This document shows, one piece after another, positions 6,091-13,875 of a DNA stretch of 16,059 nucleotides (its first letter is position 1; each line of letters starts with the position of its first letter). A model generated the notes under the pieces. It had not been told where the DNA came from, did not search any database, and was given only the letters and a program-made list of their open reading frames with translations. The translations under genes and the position numbers were made by a program. The stretch is from Candidatus Bathyarchaeota archaeon (GTDB lineage Archaea; Thermoproteota; Bathyarchaeia; RBG-16-48-13; GCA-020355125), in the NCBI GenBank assembly GCA_026014905.1, contig JAOZHK010000159.1:1-16059 (forward strand). The letters run 5' to 3'.

Positions 6091-6276
6091 ATGGAAAGTG
6101 ATTATCCAGTTGTAGATGATGCCAAATAGCGCCTTCGTCACCTAGGTTAACTAACGTGGGTTGCAGTCGTCGACCTCGCTGCTTTCCTTGGTTTTTTTGT
6201 TTTTTCTTAGCGTTCACCATCTATCACTGCCGCCTTCACGACCCGCATTAACCAGATGGAAAGAATTCTTCTGTGA
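6091..6276 (+). pseudogene. Possible decayed small membrane-protein gene with three in-frame stops
   Basis: Read from ATG 6091 in one frame, the segment gives MESDYPVVDDAK, a stop, RLRHLG, a stop, LTWVAVVDLAAFLGFFVFS, a stop, then about 21 more residues to TGA. The parts join into a plausible small protein: acidic N-terminus, basic patch, one membrane helix. Single-base changes of TAG 6127, TAA 6148 and TAG 6208 would restore it. No family match can be made by eye and chance is a real alternative. Mixed TAG and TAA stops argue against simple recoding. Confidence 0.22.
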
Positions 6277-6333
6277 CGATTTATTGCTTATGAATTACAA
6301 ACCTATATTTAACACGTACCTACGCGCTTGTCT

Positions 6334-7038
6334 CTATGAATTAAATAACTGATGGATTAGGTTCGCTTTTTTCTTCCCAATTTTCGGTACTTTTTCCAGC
6401 TCTTCGACTGATGCTGACGCAATGTTCGAAATTGTGGTAAATTGTGTTAAAAGATTCTCCGCAAGGCGCTCTCCAATGTAAGGCAGTGAAGTCAAGATAT
6501 ACTTTTTGCGATCTTTGACAGGGAGTGTCGCCTTTTGAGGTTTCATGTACCACCGAGCTTCAGGAATTTTATCATTCTTTCCCGTCGCTTCACGCTTTGC
6601 GAGAATTCGGAGAAAGGCTTTAAATGCCGTGTCATTTTCGGCATAGATGATTGGAGTATTATACACGTAGAGAATTTCACAAAACGCCCCCATCAGTTGC
6701 GCCCAATGAGTACTTAATCCGCGTTTGGGGCTGAAGAAGAGGGTGTTATAATACTCGGAGAAGCTACCATGAATCAGGAGAATTCGTCGAATTATACGGT
6801 AATCGTTGATTTCTTCAGCTTTCATTAAGCGGAGAAGCTGATCCCAAAGTCTATTCGATCGAATAGATGCGATCAGGTCCGTAATGGTTTTTCGTTCGAC
6901 AACCACTGCTTGATTATCTTGAATAATAAGATAATCGCCGAGAGATAGCTGAGTGGATGTAACATCATTAAAGATTTCGCGAAGCAATGGGAGTTGTTGG
7001 TGTTCCCGATTATCAACTACGATTTTCACAGTACTCAC
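6334..7038 (-). CDS. xpf: XPF/ERCC4-family structure-specific endonuclease, helicase-less short form
   Basis: XPF-type nucleases cut branched DNA (flaps, forks, 3' overhangs) in repair and stalled-fork processing. The 234-residue protein has the ERCC4 nuclease domain in order: VDNRE (D9, R11), GDYLI (34-38) and the catalytic ERKTITDLIASI (E48, R49, K50, D54). A double helix-hairpin-helix domain follows (LPYIGERLAENLL from 185 and VPKIGKKKANLI from 217). There is no helicase part, as in crenarchaeal XPF, unlike euryarchaeal Hef. No clear PCNA-binding box is seen at the C-terminus (LIHQLFNS). The start is GTG at 7038; a second in-frame GTG three codons later would give MKIVVDNREH, also reasonable. 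It follows the second LarA-like gene by 18 bases without a Shine-Dalgarno, suggesting coupled translation. Confidence 0.9.
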   Translation of the reverse strand: MSTVKIVVDNREHQQLPLLREIFNDVTSTQLSLGDYLIIQDNQAVVVERKTITDLIASIRSNRLWDQLLRLMKAEEINDYRIIRRILLIHGSFSEYYNTLFFSPKRGLSTHWAQLMGAFCEILYVYNTPIIYAENDTAFKAFLRILAKREATGKNDKIPEARWYMKPQKATLPVKDRKKYILTSLPYIGERLAENLLTQFTTISNIASASVEELEKVPKIGKKKANLIHQLFNS

Positions 7039-7056
7039 GCATAGCTACTTTGTATG

Positions 7057-8304
7057 CTATAGGGGACGTTGAACTTCTGCTGTTGGATATACTGCAACTG
7101 TGGGATTCGCTGGGTGCAGATTCTGCAATTCTTCAATCACTTCTTTCCACGTCTTGACCCATTTCTGCGTCTCGGGGTTACCAATTGGTAGAGTTGGATC
7201 TCTCTGTTTATGAGGAGAATAAATAATCAAGTTCCCAAATCGAGGTTTGATCCCTAAACGTCGTCTTTGGTTAAATAACGCGCCACCTACCGCTTTTCCC
7301 CATTTTCCTACACTGTAATGGGGGACTTGCCCTTCAGGGTTAAAGGCGATTAAAACGATAGTTCCGCCTTCTCGTACAGTTTCTCCTGCGATTCCTAGAG
7401 CTAAACTTGCTTCATTAGACTTAAAATAGTTATTCGCAACAACGATATCTACAGCAGACGGAGTTTTGGTTGCATACACACTCTGAGCCATTTCAACCCC
7501 TTTACGAAATTCAGCAGAAACCTCTCCTACAAATAACCCTACGGGCTGAGCAGATGCATTGAACACCATATCAATTTTCATATCTAAACCCGCATGTCGT
7601 GCGATTTCCTCATTATCCTGCATCATAATGTTATTCTCGATTTTTCCCCAACCTATTGTAGAATGTGGTGTACCTTTGGGTCCAGATAACCCGACATTAA
7701 TATGATTGTGATTAATAGTTTTCAACGAGGAAATGCCGGGGGTAATAATCTTCGCGCCTCCTCCAAATCCGGTTAATGGGTGAGGTACGATGCCTCCGAT
7801 GGCAATTGTTAAATCACAGGCCATGAATTCTGCATTAATTTCAATGGGGGTTCCAAGTGTTGTCTCACCTAGATGCTCATGGTTATCGAATACATTATGA
7901 TTCCAGACGGGGTATTCATCCACTACATTTTCGCTGAGTTTCTTCACATAATCACGACGATATATTGTGCCATGCGCACCCAATCCTATGATGAATCGAA
8001 CGTGGTCTCGTGAGATTCCATTTGCCTGAAGTTCGTGTAAAATGTACGGTAAAATTAATGATGGTTTTGTAGGTCGTGTCATGTCATCAATGACAATTGC
8101 AACTTCACTCTTTTTTCGCGCTAATTTCCCGAGTGGCAGTGATCGAATCGGCTGCTGAAGAGCAGCTTGTAAGGAATTGGTAGTCATTGAAGGTATATGT
8201 GCTCCATTCATCTCACATTTCGTGACGGTCCATGTGGACGGAAAATCTAAAGCAACATTTCCGGTATCATGCCATAATAGTGTGGGAACTTCAACAGTTG
8301 TCAT
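7057..8304 (-). CDS. Second LarA-family (DUF2088) nickel-pincer-type racemase/epimerase
   Basis: The 415-residue protein is a diverged relative of the LarA protein at 1795-3060. It keeps the family pattern: DDMTRPT (73-79), GLGAHG with H111, VPHPLTGFGGGAK with H175 and K185, and INHNH with H201 sixteen residues after the lysine. GGGAK replaces the GGRKS seen in classical LarA, which puts it in another subgroup. Substrate and direction are unknown; family precedents include lactate, malate and sugar-acid epimerisation. All pincer-binding positions look present, so it is probably active if the cofactor is made. It is divergent from a GlcD-type dehydrogenase, which could oxidise the D-isomer it makes, and is followed by the XPF-like nuclease. 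A TATA-like sequence is placed for a leader of only about 9 bases. Confidence 0.82.
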   Translation of the reverse strand: MTTVEVPTLLWHDTGNVALDFPSTWTVTKCEMNGAHIPSMTTNSLQAALQQPIRSLPLGKLARKKSEVAIVIDDMTRPTKPSLILPYILHELQANGISRDHVRFIIGLGAHGTIYRRDYVKKLSENVVDEYPVWNHNVFDNHEHLGETTLGTPIEINAEFMACDLTIAIGGIVPHPLTGFGGGAKIITPGISSLKTINHNHINVGLSGPKGTPHSTIGWGKIENNIMMQDNEEIARHAGLDMKIDMVFNASAQPVGLFVGEVSAEFRKGVEMAQSVYATKTPSAVDIVVANNYFKSNEASLALGIAGETVREGGTIVLIAFNPEGQVPHYSVGKWGKAVGGALFNQRRRLGIKPRFGNLIIYSPHKQRDPTLPIGNPETQKWVKTWKEVIEELQNLHPANPTVAVYPTAEVQRPL

Positions 8305-8334
8305 TTTCTTCTCGTTTGAGAAAGAGTAAACAAG

Positions 8335-8343
8335 TATATTAAA
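8335..8343 (-). promoter_or_regulatory. TATA box of the second larA-like gene, near-leaderless
   Basis: On the minus strand this reads TTTAATATA, centred about 35 bases before ATG 8304. With the usual 25-base spacing, transcription starts near 8313. That leaves roughly 9 leader bases and fits the lack of a Shine-Dalgarno site. Confidence 0.45.
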
Positions 8344-8472
8344 TGCACTTTCTTACAAAGGGCGGGTTCGTTTTTTGGAAAGTCACTTCTTCTAGGTTGA
8401 AGATTTGATGCAGAGCTATATGATTCTCATTTACAACTCTAAAAAGCTTCAGAACAGTTAAATGTCCCTGAG

Positions 8473-8480
8473 AATATAAT
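8473..8480 (+). promoter_or_regulatory. Possible TATA box of the GlcD-type gene
   Basis: AATATAAT lies in the divergent region. A start site about 25 bases on (near 8502) leaves a leader of about 30 bases that contains GAGGGATGA just before ATG 8534. Confidence 0.4.
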
Positions 8481-8533
8481 TTTGTGCTCACTTTGGCTGT
8501 AACCAATAACCTATTCGCGATGAGGGATGAAAT

Positions 8534-9934
8534 ATGACCTACACTAAAGTTACTAAACGCACGATAAGTTGCTTACAGAGACTTCTCGGTGACACAAATG
8601 TCCTGTTTGAACCCGAAGAATTGATCCGTTATGCAGGAGATGAGAATCCTACTGGTATATCCGCGCAACCTGAAGTAGTGGTAACTCCGCACAACACACA
8701 ACAAGTATCCCAAGTGCTCGCATTTGCGAATGAAAATTATATTCCTGTCACATTTAGAGGTCAAGGGACGGGGTTGACATGTGGAGCGGTTCCACTGTTT
8801 GGTGGAATTGTGCTATCCTTTGAGTGTATGAATCAGATCATCGAGATTGATGAGGAGAATCTTGTCGCAGTCGTAGAGCCAGGTGTCGTGTTACTAACCT
8901 TACGAGAAGAGTTAACCCGATATGGCTTGTTTTATCCTGCAGACCCCGGTGAACGGACTTCAGCAATTGGAGGAAATGTTGCGACGAATGCAGGAGGTAT
9001 TAATGGGGTCAAGTATGGAAATACACGACAGTATATTGTGGGTTTAGAGGCGGTGTTAGCGTCAGGAGCTGTGTTACAGTTAGGGGGAAAGACGATCAAG
9101 CGATCAACAGGATATGAGTTGCTGCATCTGGTGGTAGGTTCGGAGGGGACGTTGGCTGCGATTACCAAGGTGATATTACGTGTAATGAAGGAGCCACAGC
9201 GAGTGATCACATTATACGTGCCTTTTCCAAATCTAACTGCGGCTATTGCGACCGTGCCTCATATTATCCGTGAGAAAATTACACCGACTGCTATTGAATT
9301 CATGGAACAAGAACTTTTGCTAATGGTTGAACGTCACGTCAATCAGCGGATGCCCCATGATAATGCTTCTGCGTATCTAATTATTCGGTTGGATGGAGAT
9401 GAGGAAACCGCTTTGTACACCATGGGAGAAGCTGTTGCAGAGCTGTGTCTTGCACATGGTGCAGAAGATGTGTTAATTGCGGAGTCGAGGGAAGCTCAAG
9501 CTAGGATCTGGGATCTTCGCAGTCGCTTTTATGAAGTATTAAAATCAGCTTTTGTGCTTGATACTGTCGATGCCGTCGTGCCCATAAGCCAGATCGCTGA
9601 ATATATTCACTTAGGAAAACAGATCTCCAAGAAATATGGACTTACGATCCATGGTTTAGGTCATGCTGGTGACGGAAATGTCCACCTTATGTTACTCAAA
9701 GATACTTTATCTGATTCGGAATGGTCCGAGAAATTATCAGACACAAAACAAGAATTAAATGAGGCTGCTGTGGCTCTTGGTGGCACGATTTCTGGCGAAC
9801 ACGGTATCGGTTTTGAAAAGAAGAAATATCTTCCATTAATCGCCAGTAGAGATGAATTAACTATTATGCGTAACATTAAACACGTGTTTGACCCTCACAA
9901 CATCTTAAACCCTGGTAAGATCTTTGATCTTTAA
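8534..9934 (+). CDS. glcD: FAD-linked D-2-hydroxyacid dehydrogenase (GlcD / D-lactate dehydrogenase type)
   Basis: Enzymes of this type oxidise D-lactate, glycolate or similar D-2-hydroxyacids to 2-oxoacids and pass electrons to a quinone or iron-sulfur partner. The 466-residue protein has the FAD-binding (PCMH-type) domain: RGQGTG (75-80), PADPGE (135-140), GGNVATNAGGINGVKYG (146-162) and GSEGT (202-206). The C-terminal cap carries GHAGDGNVH (376-384, metal-binding histidines) and GEHGIG (421-426). Length is standard for GlcD. No iron-sulfur partner (GlcF) is present in this window. ATG 8534 follows GAGGGATGA, a fair ribosome-binding site. Being divergent from a LarA-type racemase suggests a route from the L- to the D-isomer and then to the 2-oxoacid. 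The exact substrate is not readable. Confidence 0.9.
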   Translation: MTYTKVTKRTISCLQRLLGDTNVLFEPEELIRYAGDENPTGISAQPEVVVTPHNTQQVSQVLAFANENYIPVTFRGQGTGLTCGAVPLFGGIVLSFECMNQIIEIDEENLVAVVEPGVVLLTLREELTRYGLFYPADPGERTSAIGGNVATNAGGINGVKYGNTRQYIVGLEAVLASGAVLQLGGKTIKRSTGYELLHLVVGSEGTLAAITKVILRVMKEPQRVITLYVPFPNLTAAIATVPHIIREKITPTAIEFMEQELLLMVERHVNQRMPHDNASAYLIIRLDGDEETALYTMGEAVAELCLAHGAEDVLIAESREAQARIWDLRSRFYEVLKSAFVLDTVDAVVPISQIAEYIHLGKQISKKYGLTIHGLGHAGDGNVHLMLLKDTLSDSEWSEKLSDTKQELNEAAVALGGTISGEHGIGFEKKKYLPLIASRDELTIMRNIKHVFDPHNILNPGKIFDL

Positions 9935-10002
9935 TTGAATAAAGTGCAAGATTCACTCATCTAGGTCATGCACAAGTTTCACATTCTTTAAGACACTCCG
10001 TG

Positions 10003-10010
10003 TTTATAGA
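10003..10010 (+). promoter_or_regulatory. Possible TATA box of the PflX-type gene
   Basis: TTTATAGA lies about 53 bases before ATG 10059. Normal spacing predicts a start site near 10032 and a leader of about 27 bases. No good Shine-Dalgarno is visible in that leader. Confidence 0.3.
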
Positions 10011-10058
10011 TACGTCACACCAACAACATTTTCACAACCTCTTACTGGGCTTATCATA

Positions 10059-11024
10059 ATGACTGGACATCAAGAAGATTCCCTTCCGAGTTACTTGACT
10101 ATGTACCAGAACAAGATGATCGGTCCACGAATTCGGAAGTTATACGCAATTCTCGAATCATGTGAACTTTGTCCTCGTAAGTGTCACGTGAACCGACTTC
10201 GCGGAGAGCTGGGTGTATGTAAAGCTGGCCGCGAGTTGATGGTTTCCAGCCATCACCTACATTTTGGAGAAGAAGAGCCTCTGGTTGGACGACGGCGATT
10301 TTCTCTCTCTGGGATTATGGGACAAACGCGCGGAGGATCTGGAACCATCTTCCTCACGCACTGTAACCTTCTTTGCGTTTATTGTCAGAACTATGGTATC
10401 AGCCATCTTGGCTCTGGAGATCAGGTTACGCCTGCGATAGTCGCGCGTATGATGCTGAGCCTACAGGATCAGGGTTGCCATAACATCAATTTTGTAACAC
10501 CTACCCACTATGCGCCTCATTTAATCGATGCCACGCACATCGCTATCGAAAACGGATTAATCCTCCCATTAGTCTGGAACTGTAGTGGCTATGAGAATAT
10601 GGAGATCATTAAGCTACTCGATGGAATTATCGATATTTATATGCCCGATATCAAGTACAGTCAACGCGAGCCAGCAGAAAAATACTCGAATGCTCCAGAT
10701 TATTTTGATCGATGCAAAGAGGCTTTGCTTGAAATGCATCGTCAGGTTGGTGATTTAAAGCTTGACGCTAATGGCATAGCATATCGGGGGCTTCTTATCC
10801 GCCATCTTATTCTACCTAATAACTTAGCAGGCAGTGAGCAAATCCTGAGATTTATCGCCCATCATCTTTCAACTAATAGTTACGTCAATATTATGTTCCA
10901 GTATCGACCAGAAGGAAGAGCTCCTGTTTACCAAGAGCTGAATAGGCGACCCACCCGTCATGAATGCTCTCAAGTGGTAGAATCCGCTGTTCACCTGGGG
11001 CTTACCCGAGGATTAAATATTTAA
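10059..11024 (+). CDS. Radical SAM protein, PflX type (pyruvate formate-lyase activase-like)
   Basis: Radical SAM enzymes use a 4Fe-4S cluster and S-adenosylmethionine to start radical reactions. The cluster motif is C102-x3-C106-x2-C109 (HCNLLCVYCQNY). The protein also has the extra N-terminal Cys set typical of the PflX group: C35-x2-C38-x3-C42 (CELCPRKCHVNR) and C54 (GVCKAG), then HFGEEEPLVG and GSGTIF. About a dozen residues (RRRFSLSGIMGQT) are inserted between EEPLVG and GGSGTIF compared with the pattern I know. Length 321 is normal. PflX proteins are uncharacterised; the link to glycyl-radical enzyme activation is by similarity, and no glycyl-radical enzyme is seen here. The aldo/keto-reductase-like gene follows on the same strand about 70 bases downstream. 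Confidence 0.88.
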   Translation: MTGHQEDSLPSYLTMYQNKMIGPRIRKLYAILESCELCPRKCHVNRLRGELGVCKAGRELMVSSHHLHFGEEEPLVGRRRFSLSGIMGQTRGGSGTIFLTHCNLLCVYCQNYGISHLGSGDQVTPAIVARMMLSLQDQGCHNINFVTPTHYAPHLIDATHIAIENGLILPLVWNCSGYENMEIIKLLDGIIDIYMPDIKYSQREPAEKYSNAPDYFDRCKEALLEMHRQVGDLKLDANGIAYRGLLIRHLILPNNLAGSEQILRFIAHHLSTNSYVNIMFQYRPEGRAPVYQELNRRPTRHECSQVVESAVHLGLTRGLNI

Positions 11025-11095
11025 TGGATGTTTGCTCAGTATTTACCCGCGTCAGATGTACTGGACGCTGACAGATGGTGGCTGTTCTGATAAAA

Positions 11096-12082
11096 ATGAA
11101 GTATCGAGTGCTGGGGCGAACAGGTTACCGGGTATCTGAACTTGGATTCGGAGGGCATGAATATCGTCGACCTCTTCCTACCACCCTTGGTCGATGGGGT
11201 GAACTTGACCTAGACCAATTTCAGAAAGGTCAAGCGCGACGGAACTGCCTTATTAAGCGAGCCATTGACAATGGAATCAATTTTTTTGATGTAACTCAGC
11301 CCGAGGAGCACAAGTCTTTAGGACTTGCTTTAAAGGAAGCAAATGCTCGCGAAGAAGTACATGTTGCAATTATGATTCTTCGTCCTTTCGATCAAATGCC
11401 GGATGAATCAATTGGGACATGGCAACAATATCTCTTTGATGATGTGAAAGAGAAACTTACATTGTTGCGATCAAACTATGCCGATCTTTTAAACATACAT
11501 ATGCCAGAGATCAGCTTTTCCCGAAAACGATTGTCTGCTGCCTTGGAGGTGTTTAATATGCTTCGACGTGAAGGCAAAATACGAAGATTAGGCGCATCAA
11601 GCCACCACATACGCTTCTTGGCTGAGCTGATTCGTAAGCATGATTGTTTTGATTCTGTTATGGTGCGATACAACTACCACCTGCAGGAAGCGCATGACGC
11701 ACTTTTTCCTTTGTGTAAGGCATGTGAAATCGGTATCGTGGTAATGAAACCCTTTGCTTGGCCCTATTATGGGATTCCCTTTACACATTTCTGCCCACAA
11801 CCTTATGACCCAACTAAGTTGACGCCCGTTCAGACAAGCCTCCGCTGGATTCTCACTGCTCCAGAAGTTTGTACGGTTGTCCCAGGGATGAATACTGAAC
11901 ACGAGTTAAATGAGAATATGAATACCTTTGTCGAGAAAGATTGGACTCCCCAGCTGCTTGAACAATCTCTACAGGTGGCACAGAGTAAACAAGCTCGGAG
12001 AATCCTAGAAGAATTAGTCAATGATCCTGCTGTAGATCTCCAGCATTTCGCGAAAAGAGCTATAAGAGAATTTTCTCATTAA
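11096..12082 (+). CDS. Aldo/keto-reductase-fold protein with degraded catalytic tetrad
   Basis: The 328-residue protein begins MKYRVLGRTGYRVSELGFGG, the standard opening of AKR proteins. That is why the start is placed at 11096 rather than the in-frame ATG at 11075, which adds seven residues. NAD(P)-dependent AKRs reduce carbonyls using Asp, Tyr, Lys and His. Asp65 (NFFD) and His135 (LLNIHMPE) are recognisable. The normal DTA..YG.SE stretch is shortened to DVTQPEEHKSLG, so the Tyr is gone. The Lys position reads VAIMIL. After GGHEYRR there is an insert of about 20 residues (PTTLGRWGELDLDQF). C-terminal parts (GASSH, VPGMNTEHELNENM) fit the fold. It may be non-catalytic or do different chemistry. 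It is downstream of the PflX-type gene. Confidence 0.8.
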   Translation: MKYRVLGRTGYRVSELGFGGHEYRRPLPTTLGRWGELDLDQFQKGQARRNCLIKRAIDNGINFFDVTQPEEHKSLGLALKEANAREEVHVAIMILRPFDQMPDESIGTWQQYLFDDVKEKLTLLRSNYADLLNIHMPEISFSRKRLSAALEVFNMLRREGKIRRLGASSHHIRFLAELIRKHDCFDSVMVRYNYHLQEAHDALFPLCKACEIGIVVMKPFAWPYYGIPFTHFCPQPYDPTKLTPVQTSLRWILTAPEVCTVVPGMNTEHELNENMNTFVEKDWTPQLLEQSLQVAQSKQARRILEELVNDPAVDLQHFAKRAIREFSH

Positions 12083-12129
12083 GAGTTCCCCAATAAGTTT
12101 TACAGGGATACGGTTTGGATATCCATTAG

Positions 12130-12402
12130 TTAACCAAAGACTTCCTCAATATCCATACAAACTTGTGTCTGGGCATCCGTAATTCCTGGGATGTTCCTGA
12201 GTTTAACCGATGTCTGTACCGCCTCACGCAAGCTTGGGGCTTCGTGAATTAGGACGATATCGTATTCTCCAAAGATCAAATAAACGCCACGGACATTGGG
12301 AAGCTTAGCCACATCACCCCGTGCAACCGCGAGATAAGCTTCACGTTCTCGGGCAGCTTCGACTTTCGCAAAAGTAAGAAAGAGCAATATAATCTCCTCC
12401 AT
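12130..12402 (-). CDS. Stand-alone Lrp/AsnC effector-binding (RAM) domain protein
   Basis: The 90-residue protein matches the ligand-binding half of Lrp/AsnC regulators: AREREAYLAVARGDVAKLPNVRGVYLIFGEYDIVLIHEAPSL, with the typical 'V..v...fGeyDi' core, and a final strand TQVCMDIEEVF. No helix-turn-helix is present. Such one-domain proteins form rings, bind amino acids or other small ligands, and may modulate full-length Lrp proteins. The start is uncertain: ATG 12402 fits a near-leaderless transcript from a TATA-like site at 12430-12438. The GGAGGAG inside its first codons is ideally placed for TTG at 12387, which would give MLFLTFAKVE. It is divergent from the acyl-CoA synthetase gene, which it might help regulate. 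Confidence 0.82.
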   Translation of the reverse strand: MEEIILLFLTFAKVEAAREREAYLAVARGDVAKLPNVRGVYLIFGEYDIVLIHEAPSLREAVQTSVKLRNIPGITDAQTQVCMDIEEVFG

Positions 12403-12429
12403 GTAATAGATCTAATAATGCCGACAATG

Positions 12430-12438
12430 AATAAATAG
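12430..12438 (-). promoter_or_regulatory. Possible TATA box of the Lrp-like gene
   Basis: The minus strand reads CTATTTATT, placing transcription start near 12408, only a few bases before ATG 12402. The region is shared with the divergent acyl-CoA synthetase promoter. Confidence 0.3.
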
Positions 12439-12453
12439 ATATAGGGTGATTCG

Positions 12454-13875
12454 ATGAACTCCATCAGCTTTAGCCCAGAACAAACATATGATCAGATGAA
12501 CTATATTCTAGAACCCAGGTCCGTTGCCATCATTGGAGCTTCGAACAAGATCCATCGCGTTGGTGGCGCGATTACACGAAATGCTTTAGAGAGTAATTTT
12601 CGTGGTGACATCTATCTCGTGAATCCTCGTCTTCCCAAAATCTTCGGTAACGCAGTATATCCGCAATTATCCGAAATTCCAGGCCCAATAGATTTAATCG
12701 AGATTATTATCCCTGCACCAAAAATTCCAACGATTATTGATGAAGCTATCGCAAAAGGAGTAAAAGGAGCGATCATAATTTCCGCAGGATTCGCCGAAAT
12801 CGGGAATCAGGATCTGCAGGACGAGGTCATGAGAACCGCAAAGCGGGGCGGAATTCGAGTGCTAGGCCCTAACTGCTTTGGAATTATCAATACAGATATC
12901 GATCTCGACCTTTCTTTCACTTTTACAAAGGCTTTGAAGGGATCACTTGCGTTCATTTCCCAGAGTGGGGCAATGTGTTGCGGAACTCTTGATTGGGCGT
13001 ATCGAGAAGAGTTGGGGTTTTCGAAGTTTATTAATCTCGGCAATAAATGTGATCTCAATGAGTCAGATGCGCTGCTTTATCTCGAGAAAGATGCTCAAAC
13101 TGAAATCATCGCCATGTATCTTGAAGGTATCACTAATGGGCGACATCTTTTCCAGACCATTCGGAAAGTATCTCAAAGCAAGCCAATCATATTGTTAAAA
13201 GCAGGAGTTACGGAGCCTGGAGCTCGTGCGGCGCTTTCACACACTGCCTCGATCGCAGGACCTTCACGAATCGTAAAAGCTGCCTTCAAACAAGCGGGGG
13301 CAATCGTTGTTGAGGATGTTGAAGAACTTTTCGATGCTGCCCAGGCTCTGGTCTTTCCTCCTGTAGATGGATCCAACGTCGCGATCGCATCGAACGCAGG
13401 AGGGTTAGGTGTCATGACAACCGATTGGTGTCATCAGATGGGATTACACGTCCCGCACCTGACCCCGGAGACTATCAAGACTCTCCAGGCACAGCTTCTT
13501 CCAATCGCTTCTCCCCTCAATCCTGTCGATATGACGGGAAGTGCAGATTATGACACATATAAGAATGTCCTCGAGGTCTTAGCCAGCACCGATTCAATTG
13601 ATATGATTATTACCATCTTTGTTTCTCAGGGGCTAGTGACATCTGATGGTCCAGCACGTGCGGTTGTTGACACCCTCCAACGATACAATACGCCAATTTT
13701 CACCTATTGGATGGGTGGAAATAGTATTTTTAATGGGGTCCGAATACTGCGCCGGGCAAACATACCTGTATATACCTCACCCGCTAAAGTCGCCAAAGCT
13801 GCAGCTACCTTATTGTTACAAAGCCGATCATTACAAAAGATGAAAAAAGAAGAAGGGAACGAGCGTTTTCCCTAG
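12454..13875 (+). CDS. Acyl-CoA synthetase (NDP-forming), alpha subunit
   Basis: ADP-forming acyl-CoA synthetases convert acetyl- or acyl-CoA, ADP and phosphate into the acid, CoA and ATP, an energy-conserving step typical of archaea. The 473-residue protein holds the CoA-binding Rossmann domain (EPRSVAIIGASNKIHRVG, residues 20-37; VNPR, 56-59) and the ligase domains (LGPNCFGIIN, 137-146; ISQSGAM, 168-174). The catalytic phospho-histidine is H263 in ALSHTAS, followed by the later SNAGGLGVM domain. The ATP-grasp beta subunit is not fused and not in this window. ATG 12454 is preceded by GGGTGAT, a good ribosome-binding site. Its stop overlaps the stop of the convergent nitroreductase in the shared bases CTAG. 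The acyl substrate is unknown. Confidence 0.92.
   Translation: MNSISFSPEQTYDQMNYILEPRSVAIIGASNKIHRVGGAITRNALESNFRGDIYLVNPRLPKIFGNAVYPQLSEIPGPIDLIEIIIPAPKIPTIIDEAIAKGVKGAIIISAGFAEIGNQDLQDEVMRTAKRGGIRVLGPNCFGIINTDIDLDLSFTFTKALKGSLAFISQSGAMCCGTLDWAYREELGFSKFINLGNKCDLNESDALLYLEKDAQTEIIAMYLEGITNGRHLFQTIRKVSQSKPIILLKAGVTEPGARAALSHTASIAGPSRIVKAAFKQAGAIVVEDVEELFDAAQALVFPPVDGSNVAIASNAGGLGVMTTDWCHQMGLHVPHLTPETIKTLQAQLLPIASPLNPVDMTGSADYDTYKNVLEVLASTDSIDMIITIFVSQGLVTSDGPARAVVDTLQRYNTPIFTYWMGGNSIFNGVRILRRANIPVYTSPAKVAKAAATLLLQSRSLQKMKKEEGNERFP

Larger units (their letters stand above)
5884..6333. other. Gene-poor stretch with T-runs, a hairpin and a possible gene remnant
   Basis: About 450 bases lie between the ZIP gene and the end of the XPF-like gene. 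The stretch holds a possible imperfect hairpin (5932-5989), a T7 run (6032-6038) suitable as terminator for the ZIP unit, a reading frame broken by stops (6091-6276), and a second T-rich run (6192-6205). No tRNA, C/D-box sRNA or intact conserved gene was found by eye. Confidence 0.6.

Noticed and set aside
6192..6205. Second T-rich run (T7-G-T6) as a terminator
   Set aside because: It is over 300 bases after the ZIP stop with no transcript reason to end there. It is inside the possible gene remnant, where it encodes the hydrophobic helix.
6161..6352. TTG-started plus-strand frame of 63 codons in the gap before the XPF-like gene
   Set aside because: Hydrophobic only because of the T-rich run, has no ribosome-binding site, and runs into the end of the XPF-like gene. 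The neighbouring broken frame (6091-6276) is the better reading.
11597..11902. Minus-strand frame of 101 codons inside the aldo/keto-reductase-like gene
   Set aside because: Antisense shadow of the conserved C-terminal half of that gene.
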